Origin: Acinetobacter sp. TR3
GTDB lineage: Bacteria; Pseudomonadota; Gammaproteobacteria; Pseudomonadales; Moraxellaceae
Assembly: GCF_027105055.1 (NCBI RefSeq)
Contig: NZ_CP114264.1
Location: 62,001 to 126,000 of the forward strand
Length of the DNA: 64,000 bases
Direction of reading: 5' to 3'
Part shown: positions 18,579-28,100 of the stretch, piece by piece
How positions within the stretch are numbered: position 1 is the stretch's first letter
Layout: each line of letters begins with the position of its first letter
Translations under genes and position numbers: made by a program
Notes under the pieces: model-generated
Databases searched by the model: none
Told to the model about the DNA's origin: nothing
The model's input: the letters and a program-made list of their open reading frames with translations, nothing else

Positions 18579-19784
18579 TTAAGCTGATTTCGCTAAAACT
18601 TCTGCGACTGCTTTTGCCACTTTATAAATATTATTCATATTTAGACCCGCAACGCAGATACGACCACTACGAACGAGGTAGATTGCATATTCTTCACGTA
18701 AGGTGTCAACTTGCTCACCTGTCAAACCTGTGTAGCTGAACATACCTTTTTGGTTTACAAGGTAGCTAAAGTCACGGTCAGGAAGGGCTTTAGTCAACTC
18801 ATCTTTTAAGATGCTACGCATTTTGATAATACGCTCACGCATCTCTTTCACTTCGCCTTGCCATTGTTGGTTAAGATCAGTGTCATTTAACACTTGATCG
18901 ACTAACCATGCACCCGTTGTTGGTGGGCTAGAGTAGATACGACGTACCGTTGCTTTTAACTGACCAAATGTGCATTTTGCTGCTTCAGCATCATCACATA
19001 CGAAAGTTAAACCACCAACACGCTCACCATAAAGTGAGAAGATTTTAGAGAACGAGTTGCTGACGATGAAGTTTAAACCAGCTTGGTCTAAAGCACGAAT
19101 TGCATAAGCATCTTGTTCCATGCTATCGCCAAAGCCTTGATAAGCGATATCAAGGAATGGAATCAAGTTATGCTCTTTTAATACCGCAATCACTTGATCC
19201 CACTGTGCTGGATTTAGATCCGCACCTGTCGGGTTGTGACAGCAAGGGTGTAACAATACGATGCTTTGCTCTGGCAGAGTTTTTAATGTCGACAGCATAC
19301 CATCAAAATCAACGCCACGTGTTTCAGCATCGAAATATGGATAGTAGTTGCTCTTGATTCCAGCACCGTTGAAGATCGCAACATGGTTATCCCACGTTGG
19401 TTGGCTCACCCACACTTCTGAATTTGGGAAATAAGTTTTTAAGAAATCTGCACCGACTTTTAATGCACCTGAACCACCAAGCGTTTGAATGGTTGCAACA
19501 CGACCTTGTTGAATAGCAGGGCTGTTTGCGCCAAACAATAGAGCTTGAATTGCGTCACGATAAGGCTTAAAACCTTCCATTGGAAGATAAAGTTTGGTTT
19601 TATCATTTTTAGGTGCAATACGTTTTTGCGCTTCGATAATGGTATCAAGCTGAGGAACGATACTGTCTTCGTTATAGTACAAACCAATACTTAGATTAAC
19701 CTTTTCAGCGCGTGGATCAGCATTAAACTGTTCCATTAAAGAGAGAATTGGGTCGCCTGCATAAGGTGGGATATGTTGAAACAT
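18579..19784 (-). CDS. tyrB: Aromatic amino acid aminotransferase
   Basis: Class I PLP aminotransferase of 401 residues. PLP lysine Lys247 is in [28 protein letters not shown] and the C-terminal [11 protein letters not shown] substrate-carboxylate arginine region are typical of AspC/TyrB. It transaminates aromatic amino acids and aspartate with 2-oxoglutarate. I place the start at 19784 ([10 protein letters not shown]), with AAAGGA upstream; the frame stays open 26 codons further but those residues are not family-like. In A. baumannii the L-lactate operon lies between pgm and tyrB; it is not here. Confidence 0.92.
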   Translation of the reverse strand: MFQHIPPYAGDPILSLMEQFNADPRAEKVNLSIGLYYNEDSIVPQLDTIIEAQKRIAPKNDKTKLYLPMEGFKPYRDAIQALLFGANSPAIQQGRVATIQTLGGSGALKVGADFLKTYFPNSEVWVSQPTWDNHVAIFNGAGIKSNYYPYFDAETRGVDFDGMLSTLKTLPEQSIVLLHPCCHNPTGADLNPAQWDQVIAVLKEHNLIPFLDIAYQGFGDSMEQDAYAIRALDQAGLNFIVSNSFSKIFSLYGERVGGLTFVCDDAEAAKCTFGQLKATVRRIYSSPPTTGAWLVDQVLNDTDLNQQWQGEVKEMRERIIKMRSILKDELTKALPDRDFSYLVNQKGMFSYTGLTGEQVDTLREEYAIYLVRSGRICVAGLNMNNIYKVAKAVAEVLAKSA

Positions 19785-19949
19785 TAACAATGTCCTTTTA
19801 TTCAACAAGGTGCATGGATGTGTCTTGCGGAGCATGACTCCAGATGCCCAATAATGTACCAATAAAGCGCTTATGAAGCACGCTGTTATTTACATTTCTG
19901 GTGCAGTATTTACTTACAAAAATTCGTAGAAAATCGATCGATTATAAGG

Positions 19950-19961
19950 ATTGTCTACAAT
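19950..19961. promoter_or_regulatory. GntR-type operator, distal copy
   Basis: ATTGTCTACAAT, one base different from the two perfect palindromes nearer the regulator gene. It lies in the tyrB-gntR divergent gap (19785-20227, 443 bp), about 165 bp upstream of tyrB, and may let the same regulator act on tyrB. The rest of the gap is AT-rich with no gene seen. Confidence 0.55.
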
Positions 19962-20152
19962 CAAGCTGTCATACCATGGTCGTAGCATACGTAATATAAA
20001 TAATAGGAAAAATGCCTTGGATCAATTGAAATAAAGTACTTAAATTTTAGTAAAAATATGTTTTATATATAATTATTTTATATTTTTAGTGCCTTTTTCA
20101 GAACATTTTATTGTGAGTCAAGCGAATAGTATTGACTGGATCAGTCTATTTT

Positions 20153-20164
20153 ATTGTCGACAAT
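20153..20164. promoter_or_regulatory. GntR-type operator, middle copy
   Basis: Perfect palindrome ATTGTCGACAAT. FadR-subfamily GntR regulators commonly bind TTGTCGACAA-like sites. It is 63 bp, six helical turns, upstream of the next copy. Confidence 0.7.
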
Positions 20165-20215
20165 CCTATTGCATTTTTTCTTCTATCTCGTTATAAAATC
20201 ATCAAAACTGTAGAG

Positions 20216-20227
20216 ATTGTCGACAAT
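20216..20227. promoter_or_regulatory. GntR-type operator directly at the gntR start codon
   Basis: Perfect palindrome ATTGTCGACAAT ending on the base before ATG 20228, where the ribosome-binding site would sit. Occupancy would block transcription through the site, consistent with autoregulation of gntR and the prp genes. No clear Shine-Dalgarno is visible. Confidence 0.7.
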
Positions 20228-20938
20228 ATGCAAGATACCCTTGTTCCTCAAGCCATCAGCACGAGTCAGAGTATTACTTTGACGGAACACGTATTTAAGC
20301 AAATTCAATCGGCGATTGTATTAGGACAAATTCCTGCGGGCAGTAAGATTTCTGAACCTGAACTGGCGCGTATTTATGGGATCAGTCGAGGTCCATTGCG
20401 TGAAGCGATACATCGTCTTGAAGGACAGAAGTTAGTTGAGCGTACGGCACATGTGGGTGCGCGAGTTGTTTCTCTTTCTCTACAACAGTTTCAAGAGCTT
20501 TACCAAATTCGTGCTTCGCTTGAGGGTTTAGCCTGTAAATTAGCAGCTCAGCATATTGATAAAAAACAAATTTTAGCATTGCGTGATGTACTGCGAATGC
20601 ATGCTGAAGATGAAAACTTTAAAGCAGGTAAGGGCTACTATCTGCAAGAAGGTCAAGACGATTTCCATTACTGCATTATCAAAAGCAGTGGCAATAAAAC
20701 CCTCGAAAAAATGTTATGTGATGAGCTGTATCACCTCATCCGTATGTACCGAATTCAATTTTCAAATACCCCTGATCGACCAAGCAAAGCTTGGGATGAA
20801 CATATCCGCATTTTAGATGCGATTGCAGAGGGTGATGGTGAACTAGCCGAAATGCTAATGCACCGTCACATCAATGCATCCTACAAAATTGTTGAGCAAA
20901 CATTGCTGCAAACCCAAGGAGAACATCAACATGGCTAA
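20228..20938 (+). CDS. GntR/FadR-family regulator of methylcitrate genes
   Basis: Regulator of 236 residues: N-terminal winged helix-turn-helix ([25 protein letters not shown]) and a C-terminal all-helical FCD ligand domain. I chose ATG 20228 ([11 protein letters not shown]); an upstream in-frame start at 20132 would put both operator palindromes inside the coding sequence. It overlaps prpB by 8 bp and so heads the propionate cluster. The likely effector is a methylcitrate-pathway metabolite, which is inference. It replaces the sigma-54-type PrpR seen in enteric bacteria. Confidence 0.88.
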   Translation: MQDTLVPQAISTSQSITLTEHVFKQIQSAIVLGQIPAGSKISEPELARIYGISRGPLREAIHRLEGQKLVERTAHVGARVVSLSLQQFQELYQIRASLEGLACKLAAQHIDKKQILALRDVLRMHAEDENFKAGKGYYLQEGQDDFHYCIIKSSGNKTLEKMLCDELYHLIRMYRIQFSNTPDRPSKAWDEHIRILDAIAEGDGELAEMLMHRHINASYKIVEQTLLQTQGEHQHG

Positions 20939-21812
20939 ATCTGCTGGTCAGCTATTCCGCGACGCGGTCGCAAATGAAAAACCATTACAAGTGGTCGGTG
21001 CGATTAACGCCAACCATGCGTTATTGGCAAAACGTGCAGGCTATAAAGCAATTTATTTGTCAGGTGGTGGTGTTGCCGCAGGTTCATTGGGTTTACCTGA
21101 TTTGGGGATTAGTAACCTTGATGATGTCTTGACCGATGTGCGTCGTATCACGGATGTGTGCGACCTACCATTATTGGTTGATGTTGATACAGGTTTTGGT
21201 GCTTCAGCATTCAACATTGCACGTACCACTAAATCAATGATTAAGTTCGGTGCAGCAGCGATGCACATCGAAGATCAAGTGGGCGCAAAACGTTGTGGTC
21301 ACCGTCCGAATAAAGCGATTGTTACGCAACAAGAAATGGTGGATCGTATTAAAGCGGCAGTCGATGCGCGTACTGATGAAAACTTTGTGATCATGGCACG
21401 TACTGATGCTTTAGCGGTTGAAGGCTTACAAGCAGCGATTGACCGTGCAGGGGCATACATTGAAGCAGGTGCGGATATGCTGTTCCCTGAAGCAATTACT
21501 GAATTGGCAATGTATAAGCAGTTTGCTGATCTGACCAAAGTTCCAGTATTAGCCAATATTACTGAATTTGGTTCTACACCATTATTTACGACTGAAGAAT
21601 TGGCTTCTGCGGATGTTAGCATTGCGTTATATCCACTTTCAGCATTCCGTGCGATGAACAAAGCGGCTGAAAATGTGTATGAGACTCTGCGTAAAGAAGG
21701 CACACAGAAGAACGTTGTTGACACCATGCAAACTCGTCAAGAATTGTATGAGCGTATTAACTACCATGCGTTTGAACAGTATCTTGATGGAACTTTTGCG
21801 AAGAATAAATAA
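20931..21812 (+). CDS. prpB: 2-methylisocitrate lyase
   Basis: Isocitrate-lyase-superfamily enzyme of 293 residues. Catalytic motif KRCGH at residues 120-124 with Cys122; metal-site acidic residues DVDTGFG and HIEDQ precede it. It splits 2-methylisocitrate into pyruvate and succinate, the last step of propionate oxidation. ATG 20931 has AAGGAGA upstream and lies within the end of gntR, so translation is coupled. Reading further upstream from 20874 would only translate the gntR end in another frame. Confidence 0.95.
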   Translation: MAKSAGQLFRDAVANEKPLQVVGAINANHALLAKRAGYKAIYLSGGGVAAGSLGLPDLGISNLDDVLTDVRRITDVCDLPLLVDVDTGFGASAFNIARTTKSMIKFGAAAMHIEDQVGAKRCGHRPNKAIVTQQEMVDRIKAAVDARTDENFVIMARTDALAVEGLQAAIDRAGAYIEAGADMLFPEAITELAMYKQFADLTKVPVLANITEFGSTPLFTTEELASADVSIALYPLSAFRAMNKAAENVYETLRKEGTQKNVVDTMQTRQELYERINYHAFEQYLDGTFAKNK

Positions 21813-21825
21813 TTTCCCCGTTCTT

Positions 21826-21922
21826 CACCTCTCCCTAGCCCTCTCCTCAGAGGAGAGGGAATAACATGAATCATAATTGATTGGATTTGTGTAATTCCTC
21901 CCCTTTTAGGGGAGGCTAGGAG
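21826..21922. repeat. Paired REP-like palindromes in opposite orientation (BIME-like)
   Basis: Between prpB and prpC lie two GC-rich palindromes: CCCTCTCCTC/GAGGAGAGGG near 21838-21860 and CCTCCCC-TTTT-GGGGAGG near 21896-21914. Each has a TAGGAGGGG-like tail on opposite sides (CTCTCCCTAG before the first, CTAGGAGGGG after the second), so the pair is head to head. It may stabilise or attenuate the prp transcript. Confidence 0.65.
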
Positions 21923-21967
21923 GGGTCTTAAAAGTAAACAAATAAACACCATAAAAAGGACAATCTT

Positions 21968-23125
21968 ATGAGCAGTAATGAAACACCAGTAGGCTTCAAA
22001 CCAAAAAAATCAGTTGCACTCAGCGGACAAGTTGCAGGCAATACCGCACTTTGTACCGTAGGTCGTAGTGGTAATGACCTGCACTACCGTGGTTATGACA
22101 TTCTTGACCTTGCAGTCGGTAGCGAATTTGAAGAAGTGGCTCACTTATTGGTACATGGCAAACTGCCAAACAAAGCTGAGTTGAAAGCCTATAAAGCAAA
22201 ACTTAAAGCACTTCGAGGCTTACCAGCTGCATTAAAAACTGCACTTGAGCAGTTACCACCATCTGCACACCCAATGGATGTAATGCGTACAGGTGTGTCA
22301 GTTTTAGGTTGTTTAACGCCTGAACATGAAGACCACAATGAAGCAGGTGCAAAAGACATCGCTGACAAATTGATGGCAAGCTTGGGTTCAATGTTGTTGT
22401 ATTGGTACCACTTCAGCAACAACGGTCGTCGTATCGAAGTTGAAACCAATGATGACTCAATCGCTGCGCATTTCCTTCATTTACTTCATGGCGAAGCGCC
22501 ATCTGAAGAATGGATTCAAGCAATGCATACATCACTTATTTTGTATGCTGAGCACGAATTCAACGCATCAACATTTACATCACGCGTTGTAGCAGGTACA
22601 GGTTCTGACATGTACTCAGCAATCACTGGCGGTATTGGTGCGCTTCGCGGACCAAAACATGGTGGTGCGAACGAAGTTGCATTCGTGATTCAACAACGTT
22701 ATGACAACGCTGATGAAGCAGAAGCAGACATCCGTAGCCGTGTAGAGAAAAAAGAAGTGATCATTGGCTTTGGTCACCCTGTTTATACCATCTCTGATCC
22801 ACGTAACGAAGTGATCAAGAAAGTGGCGTATGACCTTGCTGAAGCGCAAGAGAATAACAAAATGTACCTCATCGCAGAACGCTTAGAAGCGGTGATGAAA
22901 GAAGTGAAAAACATGTTCCCGAACCTCGATTGGTTTAGTGCGGTGAGCTATCACTTAATGGGCGTGCCAACGGCAATGTTCACGCCATTATTCGTAATCG
23001 CTCGTACAGCGGGTTGGTCAGCACACGTGATCGAACAACGTCAAGACGGTAAGATCATTCGCCCAAGCGCAAACTACACTGGTCCTGAAAACCTAGAATT
23101 CAAACCATTGGCGGAGCGTGGCTAA
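21968..23125 (+). CDS. prpC: 2-methylcitrate synthase
   Basis: Citrate-synthase-family enzyme of 385 residues. The catalytic segments GGANEVAF and [13 protein letters not shown] are present. The short length and the context mark PrpC rather than GltA: it condenses propionyl-CoA with oxaloacetate. Its stop shares one base with the acnD start (TAATG). A repeat-bearing 155-bp gap separates it from prpB. Confidence 0.94.
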   Translation: MSSNETPVGFKPKKSVALSGQVAGNTALCTVGRSGNDLHYRGYDILDLAVGSEFEEVAHLLVHGKLPNKAELKAYKAKLKALRGLPAALKTALEQLPPSAHPMDVMRTGVSVLGCLTPEHEDHNEAGAKDIADKLMASLGSMLLYWYHFSNNGRRIEVETNDDSIAAHFLHLLHGEAPSEEWIQAMHTSLILYAEHEFNASTFTSRVVAGTGSDMYSAITGGIGALRGPKHGGANEVAFVIQQRYDNADEAEADIRSRVEKKEVIIGFGHPVYTISDPRNEVIKKVAYDLAEAQENNKMYLIAERLEAVMKEVKNMFPNLDWFSAVSYHLMGVPTAMFTPLFVIARTAGWSAHVIEQRQDGKIIRPSANYTGPENLEFKPLAERG

Positions 23126-25755
23126 TGTCAAATCAATACCGTAAACCGCTGCCAAATGATAATGGCAATACCCAGCTCGAATACTATGACGTGCGTCAAG
23201 CCGTTGAAGATATTCAGCCAGGCGCATACGCAACCTTGCCATACACCTCGAAAGTGTTAGCTGAACAGCTTGTACGTAAAGCTGATGCAGAAAATTTAAC
23301 TGCCTATTTAACCCAATTGATCGAACGCCGTCAGGACTTGGATTTTCCTTGGTATCCTGCGCGCGTGGTGTGTCATGACATCTTGGGTCAAACTGCGTTG
23401 GTTGACCTTGCGGGCTTACGTGATGCAATCGCTGAAAAAGGTGGCGATCCATCTAAAGTCAATCCAGTCGTTCCAACGCAGTTGATCGTGGATCACTCTT
23501 TGGCGGTGGAATTCGGTGGTTTTGACCCTGATGCATTTGAGAAAAATCGTGCAATCGAAGATCGTCGTAACGAAGACCGTTTCCACTTTATTGAGTGGAC
23601 GAAAACTGCTTTTAAAAATGTTGACGTGATTCCTGCGGGCAACGGCATCATGCATCAAATCAACTTGGAGAAAATGTCTCCAGTGATTCAAAATCGTGAT
23701 GGCTTGGCTTTTCCTGATACCTGTGTTGGTACAGATTCACACACACCACATACCGATGCACTTGGTGTCATTTCAATTGGCGTGGGTGGCTTAGAAGCTG
23801 AAAATGTCATGTTGGGTCGTGCATCGTGGATGCGCCTACCTGACATTATTGGTGTTGAATTTGTGGGTCAGCGTCAAGCAGGCATTACTGCAACCGATAT
23901 CGTCTTGGCATTAACTGAGTTCTTGCGTAAAGAGCGTGTAGTGGGTGCATATTTAGAGTTCTTCGGTGAAGGCGCTGACAGCATGTCTGTGGGCGACCGT
24001 GCCACCATCTCGAATATGACCCCAGAATATGGCGCAACTGCGGCAATGTTCTACATCGACCAAAATACCATTGATTATTTACGCCTAACAGGTCGTGAAG
24101 ATGCACAAGTGGCATTGGTTGAGCAATATGCAAAAGAAATCGGTCTTTGGGCATCGGATATGACCAAAGCGCAGTATCCACGGGTACTTCGTTTCGATCT
24201 TTCAACAGTCACTCGTAACATTGCAGGTCCATCAAACCCACATGCACGTGTCTCTACTGCTGACTTGAAAGCCAAAGGTATTGCAGGGAATTTGGATGTT
24301 GCGAAAGCACAAGAAGCAGAAGGTTTAATTCCTGATGGTGCTGTGATTATTGCGGCGATTACCTCGTGTACCAATACATCAAACCCACGTAATACCGTGG
24401 CGGCTGGTCTATTGGCACGTAAAGCCAATGAATTGGGCTTGGTACGTAAACCTTGGGTGAAATCATCATTTGCACCAGGCTCTAAAGCAGCGGCTTTATA
24501 CCTAGAAGAAGCAGGCGTATTGGGTGATTTAGAAAAACTTGGCTTTGGTATCGTAGCGTATGCATGTACTACTTGTAATGGTATGTCAGGTGCACTTGAT
24601 CCAGTGATTCAACAAGAAATCATTGATCGTGACCTATATGCAACAGCGGTACTTTCGGGTAACCGTAACTTTGATGGTCGTATCCATCCATACGCAAAAC
24701 AAGCGTTTTTGGCATCTCCGCCACTGGTGGTGGCGTATGCGATTGCAGGAACGATTCGTTTTGACATCGAAACAGATTCGCTCGGAAATGACAAAGATGG
24801 TAATCCAATTTACCTGAAAGATATCTGGCCTTCGGATGCAGAAATTGATGCGCTTGTGAAAGAAGCAGTGAAGCCTGAACAGTTCCGTAAAATTTACATT
24901 CCAATGTTCGATTTGGGTGTGAATGAAGAAGCGGCAAGCCCACTGTATGATTGGCGTCCAATGAGTACCTATATTCGCCGTCCGCCGTATTGGGAAGGCG
25001 CGTTGGCTGCACCACGTACTTTAGCCAATATGCGTCCACTTGCAATTTTGGGTGACAACATCACTACCGATCACTTGTCGCCATCGAATGCGATTGTGTT
25101 AGACAGTGCTTCAGGTGAATATTTGGCGAAAATGGGCGTGCCTGAGGAAGACTTTAACTCATATGCAACCCATCGTGGCGACCATCTCACCACACAACGT
25201 GCAACCTTTGCCAACCCGAAATTGTTTAATGAAATGGTGGTTCGTTCAGACGGCACCATTAAACAAGGTTCAAAAGCGCGTGTAGAGCCTGAAGGCGAAG
25301 TGATGCGTATGTGGGAAGCGATTGAAACCTACATGAACCGTAAGCAACCGTTGATCATCGTGGCGGGTGCGGATTACGGTCAAGGTTCAAGCCGTGACTG
25401 GGCAGCGAAAGGTGTACGTCTTGCAGGGGTTGAAGCAATCGTGGCTGAAGGCTTTGAGCGTATTCACCGTACTAACCTTGTAGGTATGGGCGTGTTACCG
25501 CTTGAGTTTAAATCAGGTGTGAACCGTAAAACGTTAAAGTTAGATGGTACTGAGCTATACAGCGTGATTGGTAATATCTCACCGCGTTCGACTTTAACTT
25601 TAGTGATTGAACGTGCGACAGCGGATGGTAAAGAAGAAATTCTTGAAGTGCCTGTGACTTGCCGTTTAGATACAGAAGAAGAAGTGTCTGTATATGAAGC
25701 GGGCGGTGTACTTCAGCGTTTTGCACAAGACTTTTTAGAAGGTCAAGTAGCTTAG
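23125..25755 (+). CDS. acnD: Fe/S-dependent 2-methylcitrate dehydratase AcnD
   Basis: Aconitase-superfamily protein of 876 residues. The 4Fe-4S ligands are Cys415 (ITSCTNTSNP), Cys481 and Cys484 (CTTCNG); the C-terminal swivel domain has GADYGQGSSRDWAAKG. AcnD dehydrates 2-methylcitrate to 2-methyl-trans-aconitate. In other bacteria the partner isomerase PrpF usually lies next to it; none is visible downstream here. It overlaps prpC by one base and ends at a clear terminator. Confidence 0.93.
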   Translation: MSNQYRKPLPNDNGNTQLEYYDVRQAVEDIQPGAYATLPYTSKVLAEQLVRKADAENLTAYLTQLIERRQDLDFPWYPARVVCHDILGQTALVDLAGLRDAIAEKGGDPSKVNPVVPTQLIVDHSLAVEFGGFDPDAFEKNRAIEDRRNEDRFHFIEWTKTAFKNVDVIPAGNGIMHQINLEKMSPVIQNRDGLAFPDTCVGTDSHTPHTDALGVISIGVGGLEAENVMLGRASWMRLPDIIGVEFVGQRQAGITATDIVLALTEFLRKERVVGAYLEFFGEGADSMSVGDRATISNMTPEYGATAAMFYIDQNTIDYLRLTGREDAQVALVEQYAKEIGLWASDMTKAQYPRVLRFDLSTVTRNIAGPSNPHARVSTADLKAKGIAGNLDVAKAQEAEGLIPDGAVIIAAITSCTNTSNPRNTVAAGLLARKANELGLVRKPWVKSSFAPGSKAAALYLEEAGVLGDLEKLGFGIVAYACTTCNGMSGALDPVIQQEIIDRDLYATAVLSGNRNFDGRIHPYAKQAFLASPPLVVAYAIAGTIRFDIETDSLGNDKDGNPIYLKDIWPSDAEIDALVKEAVKPEQFRKIYIPMFDLGVNEEAASPLYDWRPMSTYIRRPPYWEGALAAPRTLANMRPLAILGDNITTDHLSPSNAIVLDSASGEYLAKMGVPEEDFNSYATHRGDHLTTQRATFANPKLFNEMVVRSDGTIKQGSKARVEPEGEVMRMWEAIETYMNRKQPLIIVAGADYGQGSSRDWAAKGVRLAGVEAIVAEGFERIHRTNLVGMGVLPLEFKSGVNRKTLKLDGTELYSVIGNISPRSTLTLVIERATADGKEEILEVPVTCRLDTEEEVSVYEAGGVLQRFAQDFLEGQVA

Positions 25756-25778
25756 ATTACTGGGTTTGTGGTTCTTAT

Positions 25779-25812
25779 GAAAAAGCTCTATCGCTATGAT
25801 AGGGCTTTTTTC
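25779..25812 (+). terminator. Terminator of the prp operon
   Basis: AAAGCTCTATC-gctat-GATAGGGCTTTTTT hairpin with one G-U pair and a T-run, 25 bp after acnD. Confidence 0.88.
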
Positions 25813-25938
25813 TTGGTGATTAAAAAGCTAAAAATTAGATTATTTTAATGATGATGGAGGCTAAATTTATTTTTTTGAAATGAAAATACTATAGATTATA
25901 CTGAACAGTATATTTTAACTCCCTAAGATGATACAAAA

Positions 25939-27060
25939 ATGCTTTCTAAACAAAAAATAATACTCCCATTACTTTGTACTGTTTTTCTTACAGCATGTGG
26001 TGGCGGTGGAAGCGGTAATTCAAATAATTCCACTGGAAAACCAGAGACAAAACCAGAGACAAAACCAGAGACAAAACCAGAGACAAAACCAGAGACAAAA
26101 GTTGAGTATATTACATTAAAAGGTAATGCTCGTGCATATGGCAATGTTTTGGATAATATTAGACTGAACGTCACTGCTAAATGTGAGAATGGCACTGGTT
26201 TTAAAACAGATGTTGTAAGTGATCTCCATGGATCATGGTCTGGTGAGGTAGATCGTAAACAGCTCCCATGTAAGTTAAAAGTCGTTTCAGTAAAAGACAC
26301 ACACTACTCTTATATATTTGATAAAGACGTCTTTGTTAATGTTAACCCTATTACAACCTTAGTCGTTGCTTTGGCATCTCAGCAAAAATCTGAAGATTGG
26401 TTTAATTCTAAATATATTTTTACTCCAATGGATTTAAACAAAGCGAATGAAGCAATAAAACAAGAATTAATTAAGAAGGGCTATGTTCTTGACAAAGATT
26501 TGAATCTGATAACAAATGATGTGGGGAGTAACGCTTCTTATTATACTGTATTAGAAAAGTTAGAAGAATCGATTCATGGTGCGACAGGTTTTAAGGGCTA
26601 CTCTGATTTAGTTGATTTAATTGCTAAAGGTCAAGTTGATGCAATTCCACTAATACCAGAGGATTATGCACGTTTAAAAATTAATTATCAGGCTTGTGCT
26701 GGAGAGCAGTATCAAGGGAGTACAAAAATATTAACACATTGTTCTTCAAGCTTATTACCTGATTTTAAGTCTAAAAAATTAAGACAAAAAGATAAGCAGG
26801 TTTGTGAAATTCAAAAGACAGGAGATCTGCTTTCAATTAAAAGTGGTCAAGCCAATTATCAAGTTAAAATAAATCAGCAAGAAAATGACAAAATTACAGA
26901 TGGTTATCCAGTTATGAATACCTTATTACTTGCCGAAGGAAATCAGCGAGTAGAAATTCTTTTCCAATATGATTTACTTGTTATGGCGGCTGCATATCAC
27001 GTAGATAGTAAAGGAAGTCAGAGTGATCTTATTTCTTGTGATGGCATATATACACGATAA
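25939..27060 (+). CDS. Hypothetical lipoprotein with PETK repeat linker
   Basis: Secreted lipoprotein of 373 residues. Signal peptide MLSKQKIILPLLCTVF ends in lipobox LTAC (lipidated Cys near residue 20), followed by a GGGGSG flexible stretch, five PETK repeats (about residues 34-54) and a globular part without a family I recognise. The beta-rich start (ITLKGNARAYGNVLDNIRLN) suggests a carboxypeptidase-regulatory or Ig-like fold anchored by the linker. It stands alone between terminators and is more AT-rich than the prp genes, which suggests an accessory gene. Confidence 0.75.
   Translation: MLSKQKIILPLLCTVFLTACGGGGSGNSNNSTGKPETKPETKPETKPETKPETKVEYITLKGNARAYGNVLDNIRLNVTAKCENGTGFKTDVVSDLHGSWSGEVDRKQLPCKLKVVSVKDTHYSYIFDKDVFVNVNPITTLVVALASQQKSEDWFNSKYIFTPMDLNKANEAIKQELIKKGYVLDKDLNLITNDVGSNASYYTVLEKLEESIHGATGFKGYSDLVDLIAKGQVDAIPLIPEDYARLKINYQACAGEQYQGSTKILTHCSSSLLPDFKSKKLRQKDKQVCEIQKTGDLLSIKSGQANYQVKINQQENDKITDGYPVMNTLLLAEGNQRVEILFQYDLLVMAAAYHVDSKGSQSDLISCDGIYTR
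26041..26100 (+). repeat. Five exact tandem copies of a 12-bp unit
   Basis: CCAGAGACAAAA occurs five times without a mismatch, encoding the PETK linker repeats. Unit length is a multiple of three, so copy-number change would lengthen or shorten the linker without a frameshift. Confidence 0.97.
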
Positions 27061-27117
27061 TGAGATCTTGTCGAAGGGGGAGATAAAGCCTCTCAAAGAG
27101 TATAAATGATAATTTTA

Positions 27118-27149
27118 ACCTTTCCGACACTACCATTTGTCAGAAAGGT
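27118..27149. terminator. Possible terminator after the lipoprotein gene
   Basis: ACCTTTCCGAC and GTCAGAAAGGT arms (one mismatch) around a 10-base loop. No T-run follows, so termination would be weak. Confidence 0.45.
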
Positions 27150-27215
27150 CAATAAATAATCAAAACTATCACGCTATAGTATATGTACCATTTCTAAAAT
27201 CTATGGAGAACAAAG

Positions 27216-27359
27216 ATGGTTACTGCTGGCGAAAAACCTGGAACTGGCTTCTATTTTTGTGTTCAATGCGGACACCGCACCTATTTAGAAATTGGTACTG
27301 ATCGTTTACCTCCGTGTACCAAATGCCTTGGCAATCAATTCAACAGTAAGAATGCCTAA
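27216..27359 (+). CDS. Zinc-ribbon microprotein, 47 aa
   Basis: A 47-codon gene with GGAG upstream of ATG 27216. The protein has two knuckles, CVQC-GH and CTKC-LG, 19 residues apart between the second and third Cys, forming a rubredoxin-like zinc ribbon. Such stand-alone ribbons bind zinc; the partner is unknown. A TATAGT -10-like hexamer sits at 27173-27178 and a strong terminator follows, so it is an independent transcription unit. Confidence 0.85.
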   Translation: MVTAGEKPGTGFYFCVQCGHRTYLEIGTDRLPPCTKCLGNQFNSKNA

Positions 27360-27394
27360 GCCGCAAACACCAAACAGTTACCCACTGTTTTGAT

Positions 27395-27424
27395 GAAAGC
27401 CCTGTCACTCGATAGGGCTTTTTT
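27395..27424 (+). terminator. Terminator after the zinc-ribbon gene
   Basis: AAAGCCCT-gtcactcgat-AGGGCTTTTTT hairpin with a T-run. Confidence 0.88.
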
Positions 27425-27484
27425 GTTACTTTAAAATATGAAATAACAAGATAGCTATATCCAACAAAAATAAGGAAAACCCAG

Positions 27485-28060
27485 ATGGAAACAATTTTAG
27501 GACTTTGTATCGGCGTAGGATTAAGCGCAGCCTGTGGTTTTCGTGTCTTTGTTCCTTTATTGGTGATGAGCATTGCAACTTTGTTGGGTTGGTATGAACC
27601 TGCTAAAGGCTTTGAATGGTTAGCCATTCCATCTGTATGCGCTGCACTTGGATTTGCAACCCTCTGTGAAATCTCAGCTTACTATGTGCCGTGGGTCGAT
27701 AATCTCTTGGATACCATTGCTACACCTGCTGCTGTAGTGGCAGGCACACTCAGTACGATGGCAGTCAGTAGTGGAGAAATGTCACAATTTGCCACTTGGG
27801 CAGCCGCATTGATCGTGGGGGGCGGAACAGCAGGCGTAGTGCAAATGAGTACCGTAGCGGCACGTGGCATTTCAACCGCAACCACTGGTGGACTGGGCAA
27901 TTTTGTGGTGGCAACAGGTGAATTGCTTGGTTCAATTGTCTTGTCGATCTTGGCATTTGTGATGCCTGTAGTGATGACGGTATTGGTGATTATTCTCGTG
28001 ATTGTGGTTGTACGTTGGATTCACTCAAAACGCCAACAAAAAATCAGCCATTCCTTATAA
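27485..28060 (+). CDS. DUF4126-type membrane protein
   Basis: Inner-membrane protein of 191 residues with about five or six hydrophobic helices and a glycine/alanine-rich pattern (GLCIGVGLSAACGFRVFVPL; ATPAAVVAGTLSTMAVSS). It matches what I know of DUF4126 proteins, whose function is undescribed. Start ATG follows AAGGAAAACCC. It is the first gene after a terminator and may be cotranscribed with the broken gene 40 bp downstream. Confidence 0.75.
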   Translation: METILGLCIGVGLSAACGFRVFVPLLVMSIATLLGWYEPAKGFEWLAIPSVCAALGFATLCEISAYYVPWVDNLLDTIATPAAVVAGTLSTMAVSSGEMSQFATWAAALIVGGGTAGVVQMSTVAARGISTATTGGLGNFVVATGELLGSIVLSILAFVMPVVMTVLVIILVIVVVRWIHSKRQQKISHSL

Positions 28061-28100
28061 ATGTAATGACACCAATAACAACCTGAATGATGAATTAAAG

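Noticed and set aside
21299..21727. 142-codon minus-strand frame opposite prpB
   Set aside because: Shadow of a highly conserved gene; composition (Ala/Ser-rich) is typical of antisense frames.
24620..25045. 141-codon minus-strand frame opposite acnD
   Set aside because: Antisense shadow; no ribosome-binding site and unlike protein.
26041..26100. Tandem repeats as a CRISPR array
   Set aside because: 12-bp units without spacers inside a coding sequence.
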